Below are positions 6,661 to 13,890 of a DNA stretch of 14,615 nucleotides, in pieces. This stretch comes from Planctomycetota bacterium (GTDB lineage Bacteria > Planctomycetota > Phycisphaerae > FEN-1346). Below the pieces are notes generated by a model. The model worked only from the letters and a program-made list of their open reading frames with translations. It was not told the origin of the DNA and did no database searches. Position 1 is the stretch's first letter, and every line of letters begins with the position of its first letter. The position numbers and the translations under genes were made by a program. The stretch spans positions 1-14,615 of the forward strand of contig JAPLMO010000015.1 of the NCBI GenBank assembly GCA_026386995.1, given 5' to 3'.

Positions 6661-6783
6661 AACGCGAACACCATCGCCTCGTTCCACGACTCTGCCGCCC
6701 AGGGAGTTGCGCTGTCCAGCACGGGTGGCGTCTGTACGCTCGAAACACTCGAGGTCTGGCGAATGAAGTCCATCTGGGAATGA
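6661..6783 (+). pseudogene. Remnant of the 3' end of a GH32-type glycoside hydrolase gene
   Basis: The 40-codon frame ends with GVALSSTGGVCTLETLEVW and then RMKSIWE before TGA 6781-6783. This matches the closing beta-strands of the GH32 C-terminal sandwich: the intact GH32 gene in this window ends GVVLFADGGQARFNSVKVW-EM in the same register. Upstream of about 6661 the frame loses any GH32 character and meets the 54-bp repeat, so the gene body is missing. The stop codon overlaps an AAGGAGGA ribosome site for the next gene, as expected if the lost gene was once first in the same operon. Confidence 0.6.
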
Positions 6784-6797
6784 GAAGGAGGATCCAG

Positions 6798-7943
6798 ATG
6801 AAAGCCCACGCCACCAGCCGCCTCGCGGCCTTGCTCACTGCCGCCCTGCTGGCGGGCACTGCCTTAATGCTGCTGCCAAAGCATTCCGCTTTCGCCGCCG
6901 AGGGGCAGAAGCCTCTGGATGCATCGCCCACGTGGGCGATGGGGCCGTTCGTCAAACTGGGAAAGCCAGTCCTGTCGCCAAATCCCGAGGCGAAATTCCA
7001 GTGCCCGCTGGGCGGCACGACTGTGTTGTGGGAAGGGCAGAACGTCTACAATCCGGCTGTCGTGGTGAAGGACGGCAAAGTCTACCTGCTCTACCGGGCT
7101 GATGACAAGTGCTGGTGGAAGTTCGGCAACGAAGATCAAGCGACCAGCCGTATTGGCCTGGCCTGGAGCGAGGACGGACGGTGGTTCACGCGCCATCCTG
7201 TGCCGGTCGTCTTTCCCGACAAGGATGCTTTCACGAAGTACGAATGGCCCGGCGGCTGCCAGGACGTCCACGTTGTGGAAGGCGAGGACGGCACGTACTA
7301 CATGAACTACACGGCATGGGGCGAAGGCGGCATCGACTCGATGTGCGTGGCCACCAGCAAGGACCTAGTCCGCTGGAAGAAGCACGGGCCAGCCTTCGCC
7401 AAATTCGCCCCCGGCGCGGTCCGCGGCTCACGGAGCGGCGTGGTGGTCACGCGGCAAGCGGGTGAGAAGTTGCTGCCCGTCAAGGTCAACGGCCAGTACC
7501 TGATGTACTACACGCATCCCTGTGCCTTGGCCGTATCGGACAATCTCATCGACTGGAAACCGTTGGGCAAGTCGGTCTGGCCGGGCGGACAGCACGAATC
7601 GGGGGCCATCGCACTGTGGCGAGATGACGGCATCCTGCTGATGTTCAACGGGCAGAACCTGTGGAACCTGCCGCTGCCGAAAGGGACTTGGGCGCTTGGG
7701 CAGGCTTTGATCGACCGGGAAGACCTCGTGACCGCGCGCCGGACCATGGGCCAGCCGTTCCTTCAGCCCGAGTTCGACTGGGAAAAGAAGGGCTATTGCA
7801 GCGTGCCCGCCACCGTGGCCAACGGCCTGGCATACTTCAAGGGCGAGTGGCTGCTCTATTACGGCGCGGCTGATCGAAACATCGGGCTGGCGACCTGCCG
7901 TTCGGAAACCGTCAATGGAAACACTAGAGGAAGACCCAAATGA
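6798..7943 (+). CDS. Secreted GH130-like glycosidase/phosphorylase
   Basis: The start at ATG 6798 is preferred to in-frame ATG 6780 because AAGGAGGA ends 5 bases upstream. The 381-residue product has a Sec signal peptide (1 to about 34, ending SAFAA). The rest is a five-bladed beta-propeller-type enzyme: NPAVVVKDGKVYLLYRA (85-101), SRIGLAWSEDG (117-127), GCQDVHVVEGEDGTYYMNYT (153-172), a central DNLIDWKPLG, then GQALIDREDL and a closing LLYYGAADRNIGLAT typical of GH130 (DUF377). GH130 enzymes act on beta-mannosides, mostly by phosphorolysis, inside the cell; the signal peptide here argues for a hydrolase or another exported activity, since phosphate-dependent cleavage outside the cytoplasm makes little sense. 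The family's E-D-P-R signature appears as Q-D-V-H (155-158), so specificity is uncertain. The stop overlaps the next start by 4 bases. Confidence 0.82.
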   Translation: MKAHATSRLAALLTAALLAGTALMLLPKHSAFAAEGQKPLDASPTWAMGPFVKLGKPVLSPNPEAKFQCPLGGTTVLWEGQNVYNPAVVVKDGKVYLLYRADDKCWWKFGNEDQATSRIGLAWSEDGRWFTRHPVPVVFPDKDAFTKYEWPGGCQDVHVVEGEDGTYYMNYTAWGEGGIDSMCVATSKDLVRWKKHGPAFAKFAPGAVRGSRSGVVVTRQAGEKLLPVKVNGQYLMYYTHPCALAVSDNLIDWKPLGKSVWPGGQHESGAIALWRDDGILLMFNGQNLWNLPLPKGTWALGQALIDREDLVTARRTMGQPFLQPEFDWEKKGYCSVPATVANGLAYFKGEWLLYYGAADRNIGLATCRSETVNGNTRGRPK

Positions 7944-10900
7944 AACTTCAAGCAAACCGCCGCTTCGCGGCCTTTTTCGGTGAAACATTGGGGGTGGTAT
8001 TGTTGATGGTCATGAGTCTTACTGCATCACGGGCGGAGGCCGCCTGCCGTCAGTTAGCCAACGATAATCTGAAGGTCCGTATTTCGGATACGGGCAAACT
8101 GCTTTCCGTTGAGAATAGGCTGTCATCTGAGACGTACGCCTTTGAGTCCGACGAGTTCGAGTTGGATACAGACCTGGGACTTTTTTCGAACAAAGACACC
8201 AAGCCGGCCAAGGTCCGGGAAGAGAGGAGTCGTGTTGTCTGTCAATTCGATTTCTACCAATCCCCAAAGGGCAAGGTCAACGTTGATCTCGTCTATACGC
8301 TGGGAACTACGAATGTTTTTTTTCGCCGCGTATTGAAGATCACTAACGGTGTTCCGCTCAGGGTGAAGAACCTGCGGATGGGCAAAACAATCTTTACCAA
8401 ACCGGCCGACGAAACGATTCGTTACCTGACATTCTGGCAGGCGCCCACCGTCGAGTTCATCCGTTACGCGAACGGCGGACTCTTCACCGGCATTGAGAAT
8501 CCCTTCTACAAGGCTAACCTGGACGAGAGGGGTGTCGCGCTGATCTTTGAGCCCGGTCTGATCCTCAAGGCGGGCGAAGGCTATGAGAGCGAACCGCAGT
8601 TCATGGGTGTCTACAAGAAGTCCGGCGTGTTGATCGAGGACAGCGACAGGCCGTTCCGGTACCCTAACGGTTCGGGGTACATACCGATCGATCGCAACGA
8701 AAGTCGGGCCATGCGCGCCTTCGCCCTTGATTACCTGGCACCTGCGCAGAAGGGCTTTCTCAACATCAACTACCAGTTCTTCCATCCATTGCCCCAGATG
8801 CCGGGGAACGACGCGGACAAGATGTATTTCACAAAGGCGATCGACACCTTCGCGGACATCGGAGGGGACATGATCATCTTCAACCCCCTCCACCCTTACA
8901 CGAAACCCGATGCGGGAAGAGACTACTGGAATCTGATCCCTGACGATAAGACCGCCACGGCACGTCAGATTGCCGACTATGCTGCAAGCAAGGGCATCTC
9001 GTACGGTTTCTATATGGGATGCGCGGCTCACGGCGGCGAAGGGAACGCCGCCGGTCTTCCGTTCAGGCCGGACAGATCCGACTGGAAGAAGATGGATACA
9101 TCGGGCCGGCGTGCCCCGGACAACTGCATCGGCTGCGATGAATTCTACGAGTGGTGGTTCAGGGTGCAGGACAACACGATCAAGAAGTACAAGCTGAGCA
9201 ATTGGAGCTGGGATCCAAGCCGGGGCTCGGCGATGAACTGCTATGATGAGACCCACGGCCACATTGCAGGCATGGGCGCCTACAAAGGCTGGCGGCGCTG
9301 CATGGAACTGGGAAGCCGCCTGAAGGCAGGCAACCCGGGGCTGTTCATCCAGGCGTTCTACGGCACCAAGCAGTTCGGACTCTGGGGCCTGAAAGATGTG
9401 GATGGGCACGAGGTCTACAACGAGCAAACCGCCTGCGTTTCCACGCACCACACCCAGATCAGCGACGACCGGCAGAACGCCGATGGGCTGCGTTTTCAGA
9501 ACTACTGGTCCATGCGTTTTCGCTTTCTTCCCACGGTCATCGGGCATCCGCTCGTGGGTCGTATGAGCGAGGGACCGTGGGACCGAGAACTGGTTAAGGC
9601 TTGCGATTTCTACGGTTGGCAGTACAGCCTGATGTCGGCCCTGGCGGTCAGCGGCTCGATTATGCCCGCGATCCTTCCCTACGAGAGCGATCTGCTTCCG
9701 GGTTACAAGGAGTTCTACAACAAGTGGACCGCATGGGCCAAGGCCAACTTCGATTACGTCAAGTATACTGAGCCGTTCGGCGAGCAAGTCCAGCCAGGGG
9801 CCGTTGACGGCTACGCGCGGATCAAGGGCGATCATGGCTTTATCTTCCTTTTCAATGGCAATCCGCGGCCGTCGGAGATCAGATTCGAGGTGGGCGACGA
9901 GATCAACCTCCAGGAGAAGGGCGATTACGAGTTTCTGGAACTCTATCCGGCCGACGGCGGCGAGATTGTGCTGGATGACCTGGGCAACTCGATCTTCTCC
10001 TGGGGCCAGAAGGCCAGTGTCACGCTACCAGCCAATGCCTGCAAGCTGCTGGAGTTGCGGCGGGCAGCGAAAGATCGCACGCCTGTGCTGGTCGGCATTG
10101 GCGGCAAGGTTGCGATTGTCGGTCACCGGCTCGAGATCACGGCCACAAGCGGAAAACCGGGAAAGGCCTATCCCCTGCGTGTTCGACTCTCTGCCCCGGA
10201 CGCGGTGAAGGAGGTCAGGGTGAACGGAGTCGATCAGACGTTTTCCCGAACGGACAAGGAGATCACGCTGAACATACAATTTGCGGGGGATGAGTACGTT
10301 CGTGAACTGGACCACTGGACTAAGACTGACGGCAGTTCGTTTGAATTTCCCAACAGCGGAAATCATGCCTTGCTGGAAATCACCGCCAAACTCAGGATCA
10401 ACAAGGACGTTCCCCAACTCCTGGAAAAGGCCAAGCCAAAGAACTTCGCCGAAATGGATAGCAAGATAGCCGCCTGGCAGGCGGGCCGTGGCTACCACAA
10501 TTTCACCTGCTGCAGGCCCAGCCGCTTGTGGCTGGTGATTCCTTTCACACTGCAGAGGGTCAGCGATGTCAAGGTGTCCATCAATTCCAAAGAAGCAAAC
10601 CGACTCCTGAGACAGGATAGTAACGGCCACGGCATCTACGCGGATATCACTGACCTGGTGAACTTTGGCTCTGAGAATGAATTCAAGCTTTCCATGCGGA
10701 ACCTGGACAAGAACGAGTTCATGGGGCCTTTCCTGATGTACCCGGACGAGGGGCTGACCGGAGAGGTTCTCTCAAAACCACACGGCGTGAAAGAGCGGGT
10801 TGTCTATACAAGGTCACTGATTCCCCGGACGGCGCCACGCTATATTCAAGGGGCAACGCGCCCCGCGATCACCGAGGCCCTGGTGACCGGAAACGTGACG

Positions 10901-11167
10901 CTTGGCAGGTCAACCCAGCTTCGGGTGAAAGTCGATCTTCCTTGCGAGAAGATCCGCGAGGTTAAATACACGGAATCCGGATTCCCCTGGATGAGCATAT
11001 CCGGCCTGGGCTACAACAGGGACCTAAAGTGCTGGACAGCAGATGTTCGGCCTGGCCCGCGTGCAAGCATTCAGGAAAGCGAGTACATCTATGTTTGGGC
11101 TGTGGGCACGGACGGCCTCCACAGCGACTACTACCCGGTCAAAGTCGGATGGGATTTCGCGAAGTGA
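7940..11167 (+). CDS. Large secreted clan GH-D-like glycoside hydrolase with C-terminal beta domains
   Basis: ATG 7940 overlaps the GH130 stop in an ATGA junction, implying translational coupling; GAGGAAG lies about 6 bases upstream. The 1075-residue product starts with a Sec signal (1 to about 34, RAEAA). Residues 36-280 look like the N-terminal beta-supersandwich of alpha-galactosidase-type enzymes. Residues 290-600 look like a TIM barrel: MIIFNPLHPY (311-320), ISYGFYMGCAAHGG (353-366), KKYKLSNWSWDP (415-426) where clan GH-D enzymes (GH27/GH36) have their K-x-D nucleophile strand, so D425 is the candidate nucleophile, and PLVGRMSEGPWDR (537-549). Residues 600-705 form the C-terminal sheet. 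From 710 there are further beta domains of about 360 residues, probably carbohydrate-binding or Ig-like. Likely role: release of an alpha-linked sugar outside the cytoplasm. The barrel assignment is by pattern; family and substrate are unsure. Confidence 0.7.
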   Translation: MKLQANRRFAAFFGETLGVVLLMVMSLTASRAEAACRQLANDNLKVRISDTGKLLSVENRLSSETYAFESDEFELDTDLGLFSNKDTKPAKVREERSRVVCQFDFYQSPKGKVNVDLVYTLGTTNVFFRRVLKITNGVPLRVKNLRMGKTIFTKPADETIRYLTFWQAPTVEFIRYANGGLFTGIENPFYKANLDERGVALIFEPGLILKAGEGYESEPQFMGVYKKSGVLIEDSDRPFRYPNGSGYIPIDRNESRAMRAFALDYLAPAQKGFLNINYQFFHPLPQMPGNDADKMYFTKAIDTFADIGGDMIIFNPLHPYTKPDAGRDYWNLIPDDKTATARQIADYAASKGISYGFYMGCAAHGGEGNAAGLPFRPDRSDWKKMDTSGRRAPDNCIGCDEFYEWWFRVQDNTIKKYKLSNWSWDPSRGSAMNCYDETHGHIAGMGAYKGWRRCMELGSRLKAGNPGLFIQAFYGTKQFGLWGLKDVDGHEVYNEQTACVSTHHTQISDDRQNADGLRFQNYWSMRFRFLPTVIGHPLVGRMSEGPWDRELVKACDFYGWQYSLMSALAVSGSIMPAILPYESDLLPGYKEFYNKWTAWAKANFDYVKYTEPFGEQVQPGAVDGYARIKGDHGFIFLFNGNPRPSEIRFEVGDEINLQEKGDYEFLELYPADGGEIVLDDLGNSIFSWGQKASVTLPANACKLLELRRAAKDRTPVLVGIGGKVAIVGHRLEITATSGKPGKAYPLRVRLSAPDAVKEVRVNGVDQTFSRTDKEITLNIQFAGDEYVRELDHWTKTDGSSFEFPNSGNHALLEITAKLRINKDVPQLLEKAKPKNFAEMDSKIAAWQAGRGYHNFTCCRPSRLWLVIPFTLQRVSDVKVSINSKEANRLLRQDSNGHGIYADITDLVNFGSENEFKLSMRNLDKNEFMGPFLMYPDEGLTGEVLSKPHGVKERVVYTRSLIPRTAPRYIQGATRPAITEALVTGNVTLGRSTQLRVKVDLPCEKIREVKYTESGFPWMSISGLGYNRDLKCWTADVRPGPRASIQESEYIYVWAVGTDGLHSDYYPVKVGWDFAK

Positions 11168-11198
11168 ACGTGGGTGAGTATCAGTTTGCAGGGGCGGA

Positions 11199-11291
11199 CT
11201 GAAGTTGAGCGAGGGTGAAATGGAACCGAACCGCCAGGTTTTCGGAAAGAAAGGACTTGCCGACGTCAATTTGAGAGCCGGTCAACTTCAG
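11199..11291. repeat. Distant inverted repeat in the intergenic space before the GH32 gene
   Basis: CTGAAGTTGA (11199-11208) and TCAACTTCAG (11282-11291) are perfect 10-base complements about 73 bases apart, filling most of the 141-bp gap between the GH-D-like gene and the GH32 gene. The right arm lies shortly before the GH32 ribosome site. It could fold the leader RNA or bind a dimeric regulator at two half sites. Function is not known. Confidence 0.4.
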
Positions 11292-11317
11292 ACCCTCTGG
11301 AAGAAGGAATGATTGCC

Positions 11318-13603
11318 ATGAAATACATCGCTCCCATCATCACCATCACTACGCTCGCCATCGCCGGCGCCGCCAGCGCCGCCGCACCATGCGCTCCGCT
11401 TCATGACAAAACGCTCGTGGCCTGGGTTTCCCCGGCCAACCTGACACAGGGCGCCGGCAGCGTGCTGACTATTGACGACGGCCAGGCGGTTTTCGACGGG
11501 ATTATTTTTGGCGAGATCATGCCCAGGAAATGGATGCCGGGCAGCGACAATTTCAACCGGACTCTTAAGGAGCAAGCAAACTGGCCGGAGGAAACGGCCG
11601 ATGCCAAAACCTTCGTCCAGATCGCCATTGTCTATCAAGGGCGCGGGGTGACGATGTACCGCAACGGCCAGAAGTATGCCGGCTACACCATGCCCAATCC
11701 GCAGCGCCAGTTTGGCCCGTCGGCCGTCGTGCTGTTCGGACGGCGGCACCTGGCGGCGGGAGATCCGGAACGCGCCTTTGTCGGACGGATCAAGGACGCG
11801 CGTGTTTATGACAAACCGCTGGCGCAGGAGGCCATTGCTGCCTTGGTTCCTGGAAGAGTCGCCGAGGACCTGAAGCCCTGGGCCTGGTGGTCGTTTGCCG
11901 ATGAAGGGTTGCGGGAAAAAACCGGCCGGTTCACGGACATCAAACTGATTGGCGATGTACGCATTGATGGCGGTTGCCTGGTCTTGAACGGCAAGGGTGC
12001 CACGGTTATTACCACCAGTTCCGGCGACAATGAAGGGAAACCGGTTGCCGTTCCTAAAACGTGGTCGTTCACCAGCCCGGTGCCGGATGAAGTGGTTCGC
12101 TCGGCGCGATTGCTGCGCGAGCGGTTCCTCGCCGATCCCTATCGCCCGACCTACCATTTCTGCGTGCCGGAGGACATGGGGATGCCCGGCGATCCCAACG
12201 GCGCCTTTTATCACAACGGGCGATATCACCTGATGTATCTCTACAACCGGAGCGGCTCGGGGTTTTGCTGGGGCCACATCTCCAGCCCGGACCTGGTCCA
12301 CTGGCGGCATCATCCCGATGCCATCGGCCCCGGGAATGGGGACGAAGGCTGTTTCAGCGGCGGCGCGTTTGTGGACGACGACGGCACGGCGTATCTATCC
12401 TACTGGATGCTGTGGGGCGCGAAGGGCATCGGGCTGGCCAAGGGCCAGGGCCCTGATTTTGATTCCTGGCGCAAGCTTGAAACCAACCCGGTTATCAAGT
12501 CCACCGAATGGGGCGTGACGGAAGTCGAGGACCCCAATGGCAGGTCCCTCTTTTACGGCTCCGCCGACCCATCGAACATCTGGAAGAAGAACGGCCGCTA
12601 TTACATGCTGACCGGCAACCTGCTCGTGCTGGATAAAATCGGCCGCGCGCGTGAGGCGCCGCTGTCAGAGCAGGGCGATCGGCTCTACCTGTTTGTCTCC
12701 GACGACTTGAAAACCTGGAAGTACCTCCACGTCTTCTACGAGCGGAAACCCGAATGGACCGATCGCAGCGAGGACAACATGTGTCCCAGTTTTCTGCCGC
12801 TGCCTTCGAACCCGGAGGGCGGGCCGGCCAGCGGAAAACATCTGCTTTTGTTCATCAGCCATAACAAGGGTTGCCAATATTACGTCGGCGACTATCGGGA
12901 CGACCGGTTCTTTCCCAACAACCACGGCCGCATGACCTGGGTGGACAACACCTATTTTGCGCCCGAGGCCCTTACGGACGGCCAGGGGCGTCAAATCATG
13001 TGGGCGTGGCTGCTCGACAACCCATCCGGAGAAAAGGAGAAAGGCTGGTCCGGCGTTTATGGCCTGCCTCGCTCGCTCTGGCTGGGCGACGACAGGACCC
13101 TGCGCATGCAGCCGGTGAAGGAACTGGAAAGCCTCCGCAGCCATGAGAAATCGTGGAACGCCCTGATGCTGTCCGACGGCGAGACCAAGGCGCTGGAAGG
13201 GGTGGCGGGAGACTCCTGCGAGATTGGGATCGAGATAGTGGTCGGCACGGCCCAACGATGTGGACTGAAGGTGCGGGTGTCCGGCGACGGGCGGGAGGAA
13301 ACGCTCCTGTACTACGACGCGAAGGCGAAGGAGTTGGTCTTCGATTCTACCCGCAGCGGTGACGCAGGTCGGAAGGTGGTCGAGCGCGCCCCCTTGGCGT
13401 TGAAGCCCGGCGAATCGCTGAAACTGCGGGTCTTCGTCGACAAGCCGGTGGTGGAAGTCTTCGCCAACGACCGCCAGGCCATCTGCCGGCGGGTGTATCC
13501 CACGCGTTCCGATAGTCTCGGCGTCGTCTTGTTTGCCGACGGCGGCCAGGCTAGGTTCAACAGCGTGAAGGTATGGGAGATGGCTCCGTCAAACCCATAC
13601 TGA
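11318..13603 (+). CDS. Secreted GH32 family protein (beta-fructosidase type) with N-terminal LamG-like domain
   Basis: ATG 11318 is preferred to ATG 11309 because AAGGA (11304-11308) would abut the earlier ATG but stands 9 bases from this one. The 761-residue product has a Sec signal (1 to about 22, AASAA). Residues ~28-235 are a concanavalin/LamG-type sandwich (FVGRIKDARVYDKPL at about 154-168). Residues ~268-600 are a five-bladed GH32 propeller: GDPNG (291-295) carries the nucleophile Asp (D292), SADPSN (415-420) stands at the RDP position with D417, and MCPSFLPL (488-495) stands at the EC position. Residues ~630-755 are the GH32 C-terminal sandwich (FVDKPVVEVFANDRQAICRR). GH32 enzymes hydrolyse fructosyl linkages in sucrose, levan or inulin. 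The canonical acid/base Glu before Cys-Pro is Met here, with Glu-Asp 3-4 residues earlier. Third intact hydrolase in the run; family very sure, substrate not. Confidence 0.9.
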   Translation: MKYIAPIITITTLAIAGAASAAAPCAPLHDKTLVAWVSPANLTQGAGSVLTIDDGQAVFDGIIFGEIMPRKWMPGSDNFNRTLKEQANWPEETADAKTFVQIAIVYQGRGVTMYRNGQKYAGYTMPNPQRQFGPSAVVLFGRRHLAAGDPERAFVGRIKDARVYDKPLAQEAIAALVPGRVAEDLKPWAWWSFADEGLREKTGRFTDIKLIGDVRIDGGCLVLNGKGATVITTSSGDNEGKPVAVPKTWSFTSPVPDEVVRSARLLRERFLADPYRPTYHFCVPEDMGMPGDPNGAFYHNGRYHLMYLYNRSGSGFCWGHISSPDLVHWRHHPDAIGPGNGDEGCFSGGAFVDDDGTAYLSYWMLWGAKGIGLAKGQGPDFDSWRKLETNPVIKSTEWGVTEVEDPNGRSLFYGSADPSNIWKKNGRYYMLTGNLLVLDKIGRAREAPLSEQGDRLYLFVSDDLKTWKYLHVFYERKPEWTDRSEDNMCPSFLPLPSNPEGGPASGKHLLLFISHNKGCQYYVGDYRDDRFFPNNHGRMTWVDNTYFAPEALTDGQGRQIMWAWLLDNPSGEKEKGWSGVYGLPRSLWLGDDRTLRMQPVKELESLRSHEKSWNALMLSDGETKALEGVAGDSCEIGIEIVVGTAQRCGLKVRVSGDGREETLLYYDAKAKELVFDSTRSGDAGRKVVERAPLALKPGESLKLRVFVDKPVVEVFANDRQAICRRVYPTRSDSLGVVLFADGGQARFNSVKVWEMAPSNPY

Positions 13604-13656
13604 GCGGGGCACAATTCAATGGAGCGTGATCGTGGATTCGCCACGGTAAAGCACTG

Positions 13657-13797
13657 ATTAGAGCAGTTCACGCTTGCTTGTAGCCCCTCGCGCGGCGGGC
13701 AGTCCTGCCCGCCGCGCGGAATGTCGAGAGGCGGCGCGGTGGGCAAGACTGCCCACCGCGCACACACTCGCTACAGTCAAGCGTGAACTGCTCTAAT
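13657..13797. mobile_element. 141-bp inverted-repeat element with two inner hairpins (REP-doublet/MITE-like)
   Basis: The ends are perfect 20-base inverted repeats, ATTAGAGCAGTTCACGCTTG (13657-13676) and its complement at 13778-13797. The symmetry continues inward: after two mismatches both arms carry TGTAGC. Inside lie two separate hairpins, 13689-13718 (14-bp stem, CGCGCGGCGGGCAG) and 13734-13761 (12-bp stem, GCGCGGTGGGCA, loop AGAC), which share GCGCGGYGGGCA. The whole element is thus two copies of one ~70-bp unit facing each other. It has no coding capacity and no clear target duplication. It sits between the GH32 gene and the next gene. Confidence 0.75.
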
Positions 13798-13890
13798 AGT
13801 CTCTTACGCTATTCGAGGGTCTTATTGTGAGCCTTGGTTAAGGGGCAAATCCCAGGCGCTCAGGTAGCGTGATCAAGACGGAGACGAAGC

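Noticed and set aside
8123..9835. Long minus-strand open frame of 570 codons opposite the large glycoside hydrolase
   Set aside because: It lies entirely within the well-supported 1075-residue + strand protein and shows no domain of its own.
11288..12313. Minus-strand open frame of 341 codons opposite the GH32 gene
   Set aside because: It is antisense to a clear LamG/GH32 protein; no ribosome site or protein-like pattern was seen.
13631..13645. Terminator after the GH32 gene (CGTGG/CCACG hairpin)
   Set aside because: The stem is only 5 bp and no T-run follows, so it is not a credible rho-independent terminator.
13798..13890. Possible riboswitch or leader RNA before the last gene
   Set aside because: The 93 bases show no known aptamer core, and no strong helix besides the inverted-repeat element upstream.
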